Assembly (NCBI GenBank): GCA_937892015.1
Contig: CALAUY010000152.1
Coordinates: 1 to 16,903, forward strand
Origin: an uncultured Bacteroidales bacterium
Lineage (GTDB): Bacteria; Bacteroidota; Bacteroidia; Bacteroidales; Paludibacteraceae
Reading direction: 5' to 3'
DNA: 16,903 bases
Part shown: piece by piece, positions 7,314 through 16,395 of the stretch
Layout of the letters: every line of letters begins with the position of its first letter
Position numbering within the stretch: position 1 is the stretch's first letter
Made by a program: the position numbers and the translations under genes
The notes under the pieces: generated by a model
Databases searched by the model: none
What the model saw: only the letters and a program-made list of their open reading frames with translations
Told to the model about the DNA's origin: nothing

Positions 7314-10300
7314 ATGAAAAGAATCAAACCCAAACGAATTGTTTTGGCAGTGTGGATGACTCTTATCATGTGCCCGATGATGGCATGGGCAGAGAACATC
7401 ACCGTTAAGGGTGTGGTACTGGATCAGAATGGTGAGACCCTTATTGGTGCCACCGTTATGCTGAAGGGCACTACTGTCGGAACGACCACCGATTTAGACG
7501 GTAAATTTGAGATGGTAGCTCCTGCGGGCGGGACGTTGGTCTTCGCGTACATGGGTTACAACAGTCAAGAACTGGCAGCTAAGGCCGAGATGCGTGTACA
7601 GATGCAAGAGAGTGTACAGGCGTTGAAAGAGGTGGTCGCTATCGGTTACGGTACGATGAAGCGTTCCGACATCACCGGCTCAATGGTCAGTGTCACATCA
7701 GAAGACATGCAACAAACGGCCGCGGCCACGATGGACCAGATGCTGCAAGGTCGCGCAGCAGGTGTGGAGGTCAACCTCAACTCGGGTGCTGCCGGTGCGG
7801 GTAGTAGTGTGCAATTGCGCGGTATCAACTCGCTCAACTCCACCAACGAACCGATTTACGTGATTGATGGAGCTATCGTCCAAGCCGCAAGCGGCTCGGG
7901 TGTCTATAGCAAACCGTTGGCCGACCTGAACCCCAACGATGTGGAAAGCATTGAGATTCTCAAAGATGCGTCGGCCACCGCTATCTATGGTTCGCAAGCG
8001 GCCAACGGTGTGATCATCGTCAATATGAAGAAAGGCAAAGAGGGTGCGCCCAAAATCAGCCTGAAAGCATCGGCAGGTCTTGACCAACTGCCCAAGTATC
8101 TGGAGGTGATGAACTTGAGCGAGTTCGCTCATTGGGCGTACGATGCGAAGATGTTGGAGGGCAAAGAGATAGAGCGTTTCCGCGACTGGGAGAACCTCGG
8201 AGAGGGTACCAACTGGCAGCGGGAGATGTTCCGCCTCGGCGTACGGCAAGACTACAACGTGTCTATCCGCGGTGGTCGTAAGAGCCTCACTTACAGCCTC
8301 TCGGCCGGGTACTACAACCAACGGGGTATCATCATCAACAACGATTTCTCCCGCTTCAATATCCGCGGCAATATCGAGCTGAAACCGTTCAAATGGTTGG
8401 AGACCGGGCTCACGTTCAACCTCAACCAAACCGACCGCAACACGGGTATGGCCTCTTGGGGCGTTGTCTCATCGGCTCTGCAAGGACTGCCCAACTTCGC
8501 CGTGCGTGAAGAGGACGGCTCGTGGGGTAAGTCGGGCTATGACAGCGAGACGGCTGTCTATCAGCCCAACCCCGTGGCCAAAGCGTCCATAACGCAACGC
8601 AAGAACATGATATATTCGACGCGCGAGAACCTCCATCTCACCATCAAACCGACCGAATGGCTCACATGGCGCAATGAGGTGACGCTCGACTACAATATCG
8701 ACAACTACCGCTATTTAGAGCCGGCGTATGACCTCGGCGGTACTATCAAAACGTACGCCACGCACGAGAACAGCAAGACAACGAACCGCTATCTCAGCTT
8801 CAAGTCGGTGCTCACGGGCAACTGGACCATCGGCGTTGGGCATCACCTCACCGGCATGGTCGGTTACGAAGCGAATGAGCGGTATATCGACTACTTGTAC
8901 GGATACCGCACAGGTGGTAGTAACTCCAGTCTGGCGCTGAGTAGTGGTGATGCGTCCAACGATGCCAATGAAGGGTACATCACCGTCAAGCGTTTCAAGT
9001 CGGTCTTCGGGCGTGTCACGTACAACTACAAGGAGCGTTACATGCTCACCGCCACCGTCCGCGGTGATGGTTCTTCGCTCTTCGCGAAAGGGCAACGTTG
9101 GGGCGTGTTCCCATCAGCTGCTGCTGCATGGAGCATCAGCAAAGAGCCGTGGTTCAAACCGGCACAGAAAACGATGAATGGCCTCAAATTGCGTGCGGGC
9201 TATGGTATAGTGGGTAACGCCAACTTGGCAGACAACACCTATCTGCCCACGTACACCAACCTTGAGTCGAACTTCGGCGTCAGCTACAAGACATACAACA
9301 TGCCCAACTACGAGGGACTGACTTGGGAGAAAACCGACTCATGGAACGTGGGCGTGGATATGCAGTTCCTCAAGAGCCGTATAGAGATTATCCTCGACGT
9401 GTACGACAAGAACACGCGTGACCTCTTGCTTCAGACGGCCTTGCCGGCATACACAGGCACATCGCTCACCGGCGCAACCTCTCCGATGTGGGCGAACGTG
9501 GGCAGTATGAACAACCGCGGTATAGAGCTCACTTTCAATGCGCACGTGCTCAGTCAGACTCCCGTCAAATGGAAAACATCGCTCATGACTACTGCCACAC
9601 GCAACCGCATCACGGCCTTGAACACCGATGCCGGATTCATCGACAAGACCCTCGATTTCGATGGCACGGGCGAGACCGTTACTCGCACGGCTGTGGGGCA
9701 CGGAGTGAGTGAGTTCTACGGTTACGAGGTGGCCGGACGAATCAACTCGGCCGAAGATTTCTTGCGCGACAATGGCGATGGAACCTCTACCGTCATCGCT
9801 GCCACGCCTAACTATGCCGTCGGGTCGGTGGTGAGCAACACGGCTGCACTGAAGACATCCGTAGGCGACCTGCTCTTCAAGGATAACAATGGTGACGGCA
9901 TCATCGATGAAGCAGACCGTACGTTCATCGGTTCACCACTGCCGAAAGTGACGCTCGGTTGGAACAACACGTTCACCTATAAGGGCGTGTCGCTCTCTAT
10001 CTTCCTCTACTCGGCCATCGGCGGAAAAGTATTCAATTTCACGCGCCGAATGATGGATGAACCGTCTCCGCTCAACAGTACGATGACGAACAAATTCAAA
10101 CGAGTGGGCAACTATGCACATGTCGGGTACCTTGATGGTGACGCTACTAACACCAACATCTGGAACCTCTACGTACTGGATGGGGCTGACCCTACAGAAA
10201 CGCGCATTGATGCCAATAAGGGCAACCAAAACTACCGCGTTTCTGACCGATATGTGGAAGATGGTACTTATCTGCGCATTAAAAACATCGCTTTGGCATG

Positions 10301-10529
10301 GAATTTGCCGAAGAATTGGATAAAGAAAGCGAAGATGCAACAACTCAAGCTGTCGCTCAATGTGCAGAACGCTTGGACGTTCACTCGCTACACGGGCTAT
10401 GACCCCGAAATAGGCGCGCAGAACGGACAATACTCGTTCTCCGGACAGGGTATGCTGCTGTATGGCATCGACACCGGCAAGGTGCCGACACCGCGCACGT
10501 ACATGTTCACTGTGGAGGCTACTTTCTAA
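7314..10529 (+). CDS. SusC-type TonB-dependent outer-membrane transporter
   Basis: The product has 1071 residues, normal for SusC-type TonB-dependent receptors, which import oligosaccharides through the outer membrane with a SusD lid. A signal peptide ends at about residue 26 (MMAWA). Next come a carboxypeptidase-D-like N-terminal domain (about 28-100, VKGVVLDQNGETLIGATV), a TonB-box-like stretch (LKEVVAIGYG, 104-113) and the plug (about 115-240), whose end has the SusC signature (NPNDVESIEILKDASATAIY). The rest is a 22-strand barrel, with the familiar acidic loop KDNNGDGIIDEADRTFIGS near the C-terminus and a final aromatic strand (YMFTVEATF). It starts five bases after the regulator stop and precedes susD by 26 bases. 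Xylo-oligosaccharide import (as for XusA/XusC of Prevotella bryantii) is inferred from the xylanases around it. Confidence 0.96.
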   Translation: MKRIKPKRIVLAVWMTLIMCPMMAWAENITVKGVVLDQNGETLIGATVMLKGTTVGTTTDLDGKFEMVAPAGGTLVFAYMGYNSQELAAKAEMRVQMQESVQALKEVVAIGYGTMKRSDITGSMVSVTSEDMQQTAAATMDQMLQGRAAGVEVNLNSGAAGAGSSVQLRGINSLNSTNEPIYVIDGAIVQAASGSGVYSKPLADLNPNDVESIEILKDASATAIYGSQAANGVIIVNMKKGKEGAPKISLKASAGLDQLPKYLEVMNLSEFAHWAYDAKMLEGKEIERFRDWENLGEGTNWQREMFRLGVRQDYNVSIRGGRKSLTYSLSAGYYNQRGIIINNDFSRFNIRGNIELKPFKWLETGLTFNLNQTDRNTGMASWGVVSSALQGLPNFAVREEDGSWGKSGYDSETAVYQPNPVAKASITQRKNMIYSTRENLHLTIKPTEWLTWRNEVTLDYNIDNYRYLEPAYDLGGTIKTYATHENSKTTNRYLSFKSVLTGNWTIGVGHHLTGMVGYEANERYIDYLYGYRTGGSNSSLALSSGDASNDANEGYITVKRFKSVFGRVTYNYKERYMLTATVRGDGSSLFAKGQRWGVFPSAAAAWSISKEPWFKPAQKTMNGLKLRAGYGIVGNANLADNTYLPTYTNLESNFGVSYKTYNMPNYEGLTWEKTDSWNVGVDMQFLKSRIEIILDVYDKNTRDLLLQTALPAYTGTSLTGATSPMWANVGSMNNRGIELTFNAHVLSQTPVKWKTSLMTTATRNRITALNTDAGFIDKTLDFDGTGETVTRTAVGHGVSEFYGYEVAGRINSAEDFLRDNGDGTSTVIAATPNYAVGSVVSNTAALKTSVGDLLFKDNNGDGIIDEADRTFIGSPLPKVTLGWNNTFTYKGVSLSIFLYSAIGGKVFNFTRRMMDEPSPLNSTMTNKFKRVGNYAHVGYLDGDATNTNIWNLYVLDGADPTETRIDANKGNQNYRVSDRYVEDGTYLRIKNIALAWNLPKNWIKKAKMQQLKLSLNVQNAWTFTRYTGYDPEIGAQNGQYSFSGQGMLLYGIDTGKVPTPRTYMFTVEATF

Positions 10530-10555
10530 TGGAAAACGAAAAGGACAACTAAAAA

Positions 10556-12361
10556 ATGAAAGTTATGAAAAAAGTATATTTTGTAGCTCTGTTGGTTGGA
10601 ATGCTCTTTTCCGCCTGCACACTCGATACCGACAACGAAAAAATGACGCCTGCACACGAAACGTTGCAGTCGTATTCAGACCTACAAGCGACAGCGGCAA
10701 ACCTCTATCTGGAGCCGTGGTATGAGTTCCATAAGCGCATGCTCCATCTGGGTGATGCACGGGCAAACAATATCGTGCAGAACAACACCGATTACAGCGA
10801 ATGGAACGCACAAGGTACGTTCAACGAGGCGATGAGTGTACAAACCGTTCAGCGTCCGTGGGCTTCACTCTACAACGTGATTGCACAAGCTGACTATATC
10901 GTGAACGATTATGCGCCGTACTGCGTTGAGAACAGTGTCTGCACACAAGAGCAGGCCGATGCCGTAATGGGCGAGGCGCGTCTGATTCGCTCGCTCGCAT
11001 ACTATTTCCTTGCTATCTATTGGCACAACGTGCCCATCGTGGATAATCCGACGACCATCAGTGCCCAAGCGCGCACTAACCCGTTCGAAGATGTGCTCCT
11101 GTATGCCATCTACGACTGCGAGTTCGCTGCTGCCAATCTGAGCGACAAGCCTTATGAGACGGGTCGTGTGTCACGTGTGACAGCCTTGACGCTGCTCTCA
11201 CGTCTGTACCTCACAATGGGAGCATACGCTAATGGTGGACATACCGTCCGTGCCGGCAGTGCACGCGATTGGTGGACCAAAGCCGACTCGGTGGCAACTC
11301 TCGCCATTACTGAGGCATCGGGAGCAGGATACGGACTCATGGACGACTACGAGGAGATGTTCCGCGTGCAGAACAACAACTGCAAAGAGGTGCTCTTCGC
11401 CATCCAGTTCGTTGCACACAACCAGACACGCGGTTTGGCCAACGACCTCGGGCAGACGCTCTGTTACCGTTATTGCCTCGACAACCGCTACGGAAAGGCA
11501 TGGAGCACTTTGGCCGGGTACGATTTTGTGAACGTGTCATCTCTGCGCGGTGGTATGAGTCGTACTCGTGGCAATCTCTTCTTGCCCGGTACCGACTACA
11601 CCTATCTCTACCACGAGATGGATAATGGTGCTGACAAGATCGACTGCACCGATGAAGATGAGCATAACCATGAAAAGGGTAAGACGTGGACGGTCGAACG
11701 TAAGTTGAGCATGGTGCCTATCAAGAAACAGGTAGTGGGCGGTCCTATCGCCACGGGCGGGGTGGCCACCAACGGCAACAGCGGGTTCTGTACGCCGATG
11801 ATACGCCTCGCAGAGGCCTATCTCAACCAGTCAGAAGCACGGTTGATGCTTGACGGTGGTGAGAGCACTAAAGCTGAGGTGCTCAGCGGCATCAACACCA
11901 TTCGCCGCCGTGCTTTCAAGATGGAGATAGAGCGCGGCGAGTACGGTGCCGGTTTGGCACATGACGATTATGCCACCATCAACCTCGACACACTGCTACA
12001 AGAACGCCGTCTGGAGTTCTTCTGCGAGGGCACCTCTTGGGGTGACATCGTTCGGATGTCGTTCTACAGCGATGAGCAACTCCAGAAGATGCTCGACTAC
12101 AACAACAACCTCCTCAAGGACCGCTCTGCCGATCCGATGGTAGGCTGCTATAGGCAGTACAAGTACCAGTACCATCGCCCCGACGATGCGGACATCCCTT
12201 ACCAACCCGGCACGGTCACTCTGGCCACCACGGGCACGCTATGTTACCGCTCCTCGCGAGAATGTACCCAAACGAACCTCTGGGGTATGATGTACCCCCC
12301 ATCCGAGGTTTCGCTCGACCCCAACTTGAATTTAGAACCCGTTCCGTACGATTTTAAGTAA
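10556..12361 (+). CDS. SusD-like outer-membrane glycan-binding lipoprotein
   Basis: The product has 601 residues and forms the surface lid of the SusC channel. A lipoprotein signal ends at C21 (LFSAC); from the ATG at 10565, also in frame and followed by MKKVYF, it would be C18. SusD/RagB traits are the helical TPR-like core (WASLYNVIAQADYIVNDYAP, GEARLIRSLAYYFLAIYWHN), the YLNQSEARLML segment, the LLQERRLEFFCEG helix and a C-terminal MYPPSEVSLDPNLNLEP that fits the usual IP..E...NP.L ending. An insertion rich in acidic and histidine residues (DCTDEDEHNHEKG, about 363-375) is uncommon and may be a surface loop or metal site. It directly follows susC and precedes the glycan-binding protein by 12 bases, the standard PUL order. 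Xylan-type ligands are inferred from context. Confidence 0.95.
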   Translation: MKVMKKVYFVALLVGMLFSACTLDTDNEKMTPAHETLQSYSDLQATAANLYLEPWYEFHKRMLHLGDARANNIVQNNTDYSEWNAQGTFNEAMSVQTVQRPWASLYNVIAQADYIVNDYAPYCVENSVCTQEQADAVMGEARLIRSLAYYFLAIYWHNVPIVDNPTTISAQARTNPFEDVLLYAIYDCEFAAANLSDKPYETGRVSRVTALTLLSRLYLTMGAYANGGHTVRAGSARDWWTKADSVATLAITEASGAGYGLMDDYEEMFRVQNNNCKEVLFAIQFVAHNQTRGLANDLGQTLCYRYCLDNRYGKAWSTLAGYDFVNVSSLRGGMSRTRGNLFLPGTDYTYLYHEMDNGADKIDCTDEDEHNHEKGKTWTVERKLSMVPIKKQVVGGPIATGGVATNGNSGFCTPMIRLAEAYLNQSEARLMLDGGESTKAEVLSGINTIRRRAFKMEIERGEYGAGLAHDDYATINLDTLLQERRLEFFCEGTSWGDIVRMSFYSDEQLQKMLDYNNNLLKDRSADPMVGCYRQYKYQYHRPDDADIPYQPGTVTLATTGTLCYRSSRECTQTNLWGMMYPPSEVSLDPNLNLEPVPYDFK

Positions 12362-12373
12362 CAACCAACCAAT

Positions 12374-13843
12374 ATGAAGACTTTTCGTAGATATATAGCC
12401 GCTTTGTTATCTTGCGGCATGATAGTAGCCGGTCTTGTTGGGTGCAGTGAGCGTCTTCACGCACCGGAGTTGCCGGCAGTGGAGAGTGACCCCATCCCGG
12501 CAGCTATAACCATCGATGCCGACGAGGTAGCAGGTGTGTGGACTGCCGTACAAGGCAACGACACCTACCAACTGGAACTGACAGCTCCTGCTGACGGTGA
12601 AGCTGTGTTGAATCATTTCTTCGTGAGTGCAGTCAGCCAGATGCCTGACTCGGTAACCAACCTCTCGTATAGCTACACTCTCACCGACGGCGTGTTTGTG
12701 TTCACCCCGTCCACCGCTGCTGCACGGCAAGGTGCGTCCCCCATCCGCGGGATTTATCTTGGGAATCGGCAGATAGCTCTCTTTGTGGAGCATGCCGAAT
12801 ACACCAATCAGATATGCACCCTCACGTACGCTCATGGACCTGTGCCCGTGATAACCAATGTGAGTAAGACCAGGCCGTTGGCAGGCGAGACGGTACGTAT
12901 CAGCGGACGTAACCTACAGTCTGTTGATCATGTCTATCTGCCTGTTGCCGACGGATGGAAAGAGGTGCCGCAACCCGAGATAGGCTCTCAACTCATATCG
13001 TTCGTTGTGCCTGCAGGCGAGTACATTCAGGGTAGTGTCCGCTGTCAGGCCTCTACAGAGAAAGTGAGTGTCTATTCGCCGGCGTACATGTTCGCCACGA
13101 GCGGCGTGATGATGCACAGCTTCAACGAGTGGGGCACCTCCAAGTCCGACCACTATGCCGGCACGGAGTTCGAGTTCACTATCAACGACTTAGGGCAGTT
13201 GCGCAGCAACGTGCAGTACTGCTCTGCGGCAAACTTGCCGGCAGGGCATAGTCTGTCAGGTAGCAGCGTGCAGTCACCCGACTCGATGCTGTCGTTCTTC
13301 GGTGCCGCACCCATCGACTGGCCGGTGGCTTCCGGTTCGGACGACAAGAAAGGGTATGTGCGGTTCTCCACCGGTGATCGACTGGCAGCTGCTCTCACTC
13401 GATATGAGCAGATGAACAACGCACCCGTCATCGCTGCCACAGTATGTGATAACCTCGCTATACAAATGGACCTTTACGCCGTGACGGACGGCAAGGCAGA
13501 ATGGAGTACAGGGTACATCAGTTACCGCCTCAACAAAGACCGCAATGGTACCGGTGACGGCTCCGTGGCCAACGTGGCCGGATGGGAACAGGGTCAACCC
13601 ATGAGTTTTGCCGATGGCTGGCAGACGTACACCATACCCCTCTCAGCGTTCTCCATGACCAAGTCGCAGACACTACGCCAACTCATCAACACACTCATCG
13701 ACGGCAATCTGCAGACGATTCTCACCGTCATGAACTTCACCCTCGATGCTGACCATCCCGCACAAGCTGTCAACGCTTTCCAGATGTCGGTGGCCAATAT
13801 ACGTCTTGTACCTATTAACACCCCTGCAAATACTGCCGAATGA
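12374..13843 (+). CDS. Surface glycan-binding lipoprotein (SGBP-B/XusE-like)
   Basis: The product has 489 residues and is a lipoprotein: MKTFRRYIAALLSCGMIVAG is followed by LVGC with lipidation at C24. Residues about 40-152 form an N-terminal beta domain. Residues about 157-240 are an IPT/TIG immunoglobulin-like domain (PVITNVSKTRPLAGETVRIS, GRNLQSVDHVYLP). Residues about 245-489 form the C-terminal glycan-binding beta-sandwich (HSFNEWGTSK, GYISYRLNKDRNG, WQTYTIPLSAFSM), matching the surface glycan-binding protein B class. In xylan loci of Prevotella and Bacteroides the same slot after SusD, before a GH10 gene, is held by XusE-like proteins. The stop overlaps the GH10 start (ATGA), which implies coupled translation. 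It likely tethers xylan at the cell surface; binding specificity is inferred. Confidence 0.9.
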   Translation: MKTFRRYIAALLSCGMIVAGLVGCSERLHAPELPAVESDPIPAAITIDADEVAGVWTAVQGNDTYQLELTAPADGEAVLNHFFVSAVSQMPDSVTNLSYSYTLTDGVFVFTPSTAAARQGASPIRGIYLGNRQIALFVEHAEYTNQICTLTYAHGPVPVITNVSKTRPLAGETVRISGRNLQSVDHVYLPVADGWKEVPQPEIGSQLISFVVPAGEYIQGSVRCQASTEKVSVYSPAYMFATSGVMMHSFNEWGTSKSDHYAGTEFEFTINDLGQLRSNVQYCSAANLPAGHSLSGSSVQSPDSMLSFFGAAPIDWPVASGSDDKKGYVRFSTGDRLAAALTRYEQMNNAPVIAATVCDNLAIQMDLYAVTDGKAEWSTGYISYRLNKDRNGTGDGSVANVAGWEQGQPMSFADGWQTYTIPLSAFSMTKSQTLRQLINTLIDGNLQTILTVMNFTLDADHPAQAVNAFQMSVANIRLVPINTPANTAE

Positions 13844-14940
13844 GACGCTTTTGTTTGATACTGACGCTCTGTCTGCCCGTCTGCATGATGGCGCAGCAAG
13901 AGACACTCCGCGAGACTGTGGGCAACTATTTTCACATCGGATGCGCGGTCAACAGCTCCATCGTACAAGCCACCGACTCCAAAGCAAACGAGCTCGTTCG
14001 CACACAGTTCAACTCCATCGTGGCCGAGAACTGTATGAAGGCAGAGCATCTCTCTCCGCGCGAGGGCGAATGGAACTGGGCTGAGGCCGATGCGTTCGTC
14101 GCTTTCGGTGAGGCCAACCACATGCAGATAATAGGTCACTGCCTCGTCTGGCACTCGCAAACAGCAGAGTGGATGTTCCGCGATAAAAACGGCAAAGAGG
14201 TCTCGCGTGAGGTGCTCATTCAACGCATGCGTTGGTACATCCGCACGGTGGTGGGACGTTATAAAGGGCATATCGCAGGATGGGATGTGTGCAACGAGAG
14301 TTTCGAGGACGATGGTACGCGTCGGCAGAGCCCGTGGCAACGCATCATCGGTGACGACTACATCGAACTGGCGTATCGTTTTGCGCACGAGGCCGACCCC
14401 GATGCCGAACTCTACTACAACGACTACTCGATGTCCGTTCCTGCTAAATACAACGCCGTCTGCGAGATGGTCAAGTCGCTCAAAGCGAAAGGTTTACGTA
14501 TTGATGCTGTGGGTATGCAGAGCCACAACGGACTCACTTGGCCCAAACTGGTGGAGTACGACCGTGCCATCGACGCCATTGCCGCTACCGGCGTTAAGGT
14601 CATCATCTCCGAACTCGACATGAACGTACTGCCTAACCCCGACTCGTTCTCAGGAGCCGAGGTGAGCCAACAGTTCGAGTACTCAGCGAAAATGGACCCG
14701 TACGCCAACGGCATCGACAAACGGACACAAGACCTCTTCGGTGAGCGCTGGCAAGCGTTCTTCTACCTCTATCGACACCACTGCCATCAGATAGCACGTG
14801 TCACGTTCTGGGCTGTGGGCGATGCCGACTCGTGGCTCAACGATTGGCCTATTCCGGGCCGACATGCCCATGCTACACTCTTCGATAGGGACTACAATCC
14901 CAAACCCTTCCTGAAAGAGATAATCAAAATGTATAAATGA
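13840..14940 (+). CDS. GH10 endo-beta-1,4-xylanase
   Basis: The product has 366 residues: a signal peptide (cleavage near CMMA, residues 15-18) and one GH10 barrel (about 24-364). GH10 enzymes cut the beta-1,4-xylan backbone with retention. The acid/base is E153 in WDVCNES and the nucleophile E258 in IISELDMN. Substrate-site blocks are KAEHLSP, GHCLVWHSQTAEWMF, YYNDYS, GMQSHN and VTFWAVGDADSWL. Cysteine 151 stands where most family members have a hydrophobic residue. There is no room for the carbohydrate-binding insertion found inside the barrel of Prevotella Xyn10C-type enzymes. A type I rather than a lipoprotein signal fits a periplasmic or secreted enzyme. ATGA overlaps join it to the gene before and the gene after. 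Confidence 0.96.
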   Translation: MRRFCLILTLCLPVCMMAQQETLRETVGNYFHIGCAVNSSIVQATDSKANELVRTQFNSIVAENCMKAEHLSPREGEWNWAEADAFVAFGEANHMQIIGHCLVWHSQTAEWMFRDKNGKEVSREVLIQRMRWYIRTVVGRYKGHIAGWDVCNESFEDDGTRRQSPWQRIIGDDYIELAYRFAHEADPDAELYYNDYSMSVPAKYNAVCEMVKSLKAKGLRIDAVGMQSHNGLTWPKLVEYDRAIDAIAATGVKVIISELDMNVLPNPDSFSGAEVSQQFEYSAKMDPYANGIDKRTQDLFGERWQAFFYLYRHHCHQIARVTFWAVGDADSWLNDWPIPGRHAHATLFDRDYNPKPFLKEIIKMYK

Positions 14941-16334
14941 CTCAACCAATGGCAAACGACCAAACAACAAATAAAAAGTGGCTTACCCGTATCGGGTTCG
15001 GTTCCGGTGATTTAGCGCAGAACCTCATCTATCAGACGATATGTATCTATCTGCTGATTTTCTACACCAACGTCTATGGTCTCAATCCCTCCGACGCGGC
15101 GTTTATGTTCCTCATCGTGCGCATTGTGGACGTGCTGTGGGACCCTCTCGTCGGCACGTTTATCGATAAACACTCGCCTCGCTGGGGCAAGTACCGCTCG
15201 TACCTCGTCTTGGCGGGCATACCGCTCACGGGATTTGCTATCATGTGCTTCTGGAGCGGTTTTTCTCCCTCGCTCGCCTATGCCTATATCACGTATGTCG
15301 GCATGTCCATGCTCTACACCCTCATCAATGTGCCTTACGGCGCACTCAATGCGTCTCTCACACGCGACACCAATGAGATAACGGTTCTCACGTCCGTGCG
15401 TATGTTCATGGCGAACATTGGTGGTCTGTGTGTAGCTGCCGGCATCCCCGCAATAGTGGCCAGGCTCTCTCCCAATGGACAGATTCACTCGCCCGAGTCG
15501 GCAAACGCGTGGTTCTACACCATGGCTATCTATGCCGGTATAGGACTGGCACTGCTCATCTTCTGTTTCTTCACCTGTAAGGAAAGGGTGGTGATGAAGG
15601 ACGAGGACACCAAGAACGTCAAAGTGTCTGACCTCTTCCTTGAGTTCAAGCGCAACAAACCCTTGCGGATATTGGCGTTTTTCTTTATCACGGCGTTCTC
15701 AATGATGGCAGTGGGCAACTCCGCCGGCTCGTACTATATGATTTATAACGTGCACGGCACGAGTACGGACATGTCGCTTTTTATGGCGTTGGGCTCTGTG
15801 CCGGCGTTCATCTTCATGCCACTGGTGCCGGCTATTAAGAAACGGTTAGGCAAGAAACGGATGTTCTATACCTTCCTCTCCGTGGCCATTTTCGGCATGG
15901 CACTGCTGTACTTGGTGTCCATGGTGCCCGCGCTTCGGTCGCAGTTGTGGATTGTTTATATCGCGCAGTTTATCAAATCCACAGGTGTCATCGTTTCCAC
16001 GGGTTATATGTGGGCACTGGTGCCTGAGGTCATATCGTATGGTGAGTACACCTCCGGCAAGCGTATCGCCGGTATCGTCAATGCCCTTACGGGTATTTTC
16101 TACAAGGCCGGTATGGCTTTGGGTGGTGTAGTGCCCGGACTCGTTCTGGCATGGACGGGATTTGACCAGAGTAACACAGTCACCCAGTCGCCTTTAGCGG
16201 AACAGGGTATCCTGTGGCTGATTTGCGTTATCCCGGCGTTGCTGTTGTTGCTCGCTATGTGGATTATCTCCAAGTACGAACTGACCGATGAGCGCATGGA
16301 CGAAATCAATGCCGCCATCGCAGCAAGAGAATAA
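14937..16334 (+). CDS. GPH-family cation:sugar symporter (xylo-oligosaccharide/xyloside)
   Basis: The product has 465 residues and about 12 hydrophobic membrane segments. It belongs to the glycoside-pentoside-hexuronide:cation symporter family (MFS_2). The family motif after helix 2 is clear at residues 69-87 (DPLVGTFIDKHSPRWGKYR), as are NVPYGALNASLTRD and MWALVPEVISYGEYTSGKR. Members include melibiose and xyloside carriers, and one sits beside xylanase and GH43 genes in Prevotella and Bacteroides xylan operons. The ATG at 14937 overlaps the xylanase stop (ATGA); the ATG at 14949 is a possible alternative. It probably moves xylobiose or short xylo-oligosaccharides over the inner membrane for cytoplasmic GH43 cleavage; the substrate is inferred. 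Confidence 0.94.
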   Translation: MTQPMANDQTTNKKWLTRIGFGSGDLAQNLIYQTICIYLLIFYTNVYGLNPSDAAFMFLIVRIVDVLWDPLVGTFIDKHSPRWGKYRSYLVLAGIPLTGFAIMCFWSGFSPSLAYAYITYVGMSMLYTLINVPYGALNASLTRDTNEITVLTSVRMFMANIGGLCVAAGIPAIVARLSPNGQIHSPESANAWFYTMAIYAGIGLALLIFCFFTCKERVVMKDEDTKNVKVSDLFLEFKRNKPLRILAFFFITAFSMMAVGNSAGSYYMIYNVHGTSTDMSLFMALGSVPAFIFMPLVPAIKKRLGKKRMFYTFLSVAIFGMALLYLVSMVPALRSQLWIVYIAQFIKSTGVIVSTGYMWALVPEVISYGEYTSGKRIAGIVNALTGIFYKAGMALGGVVPGLVLAWTGFDQSNTVTQSPLAEQGILWLICVIPALLLLLAMWIISKYELTDERMDEINAAIAARE

Positions 16335-16364
16335 TAAATCGTAAATTGTTAAATCGTAAATTGT
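16335..16364 (+). repeat. Perfect 15-bp tandem direct repeat
   Basis: TAAATCGTAAATTGT occurs twice head to tail right after the symporter stop codon. The AT-rich unit resembles simple intergenic spacers often seen in Bacteroidales. It could arise by replication slippage; no function is evident. Confidence 0.9.
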
Positions 16365-16370
16365 AAAATA

Positions 16371-16382
16371 GCCCGAAAGGGC
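16371..16382 (+). other. Small GAAA-loop hairpin upstream of GH43 fragment
   Basis: GCCC-GAAA-GGGC folds into a four-pair GC stem capped by a GNRA tetraloop, 13 bases before the ATG at 16396. No T run follows, so it is not a terminator. In the mRNA it could affect processing or translation of the last operon gene. It is short enough to be chance. Confidence 0.45.
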
Positions 16383-16395
16383 GGTAAATAGAAAT

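Noticed and set aside
7698..8429. 243-residue minus-strand open frame inside susC
   Set aside because: Antisense shadow of the conserved plug domain; composition is atypical and no start context or family likeness is seen.
13594..14388. 264-residue minus-strand open frame across the SGBP/GH10 junction
   Set aside because: It runs antisense through the GH10 catalytic motif and the SGBP end, both well supported on the + strand.
13840..14940. GH10 Cys151 in WDVCNE as a sign of inactivity
   Set aside because: Both catalytic glutamates and all substrate-site blocks are intact, and this position varies in the family.
7314..16334. Transfer of the PUL as a mobile element
   Set aside because: No integrase, transposase, tRNA gene or terminal repeats are visible, and codon and base use look even across the window.
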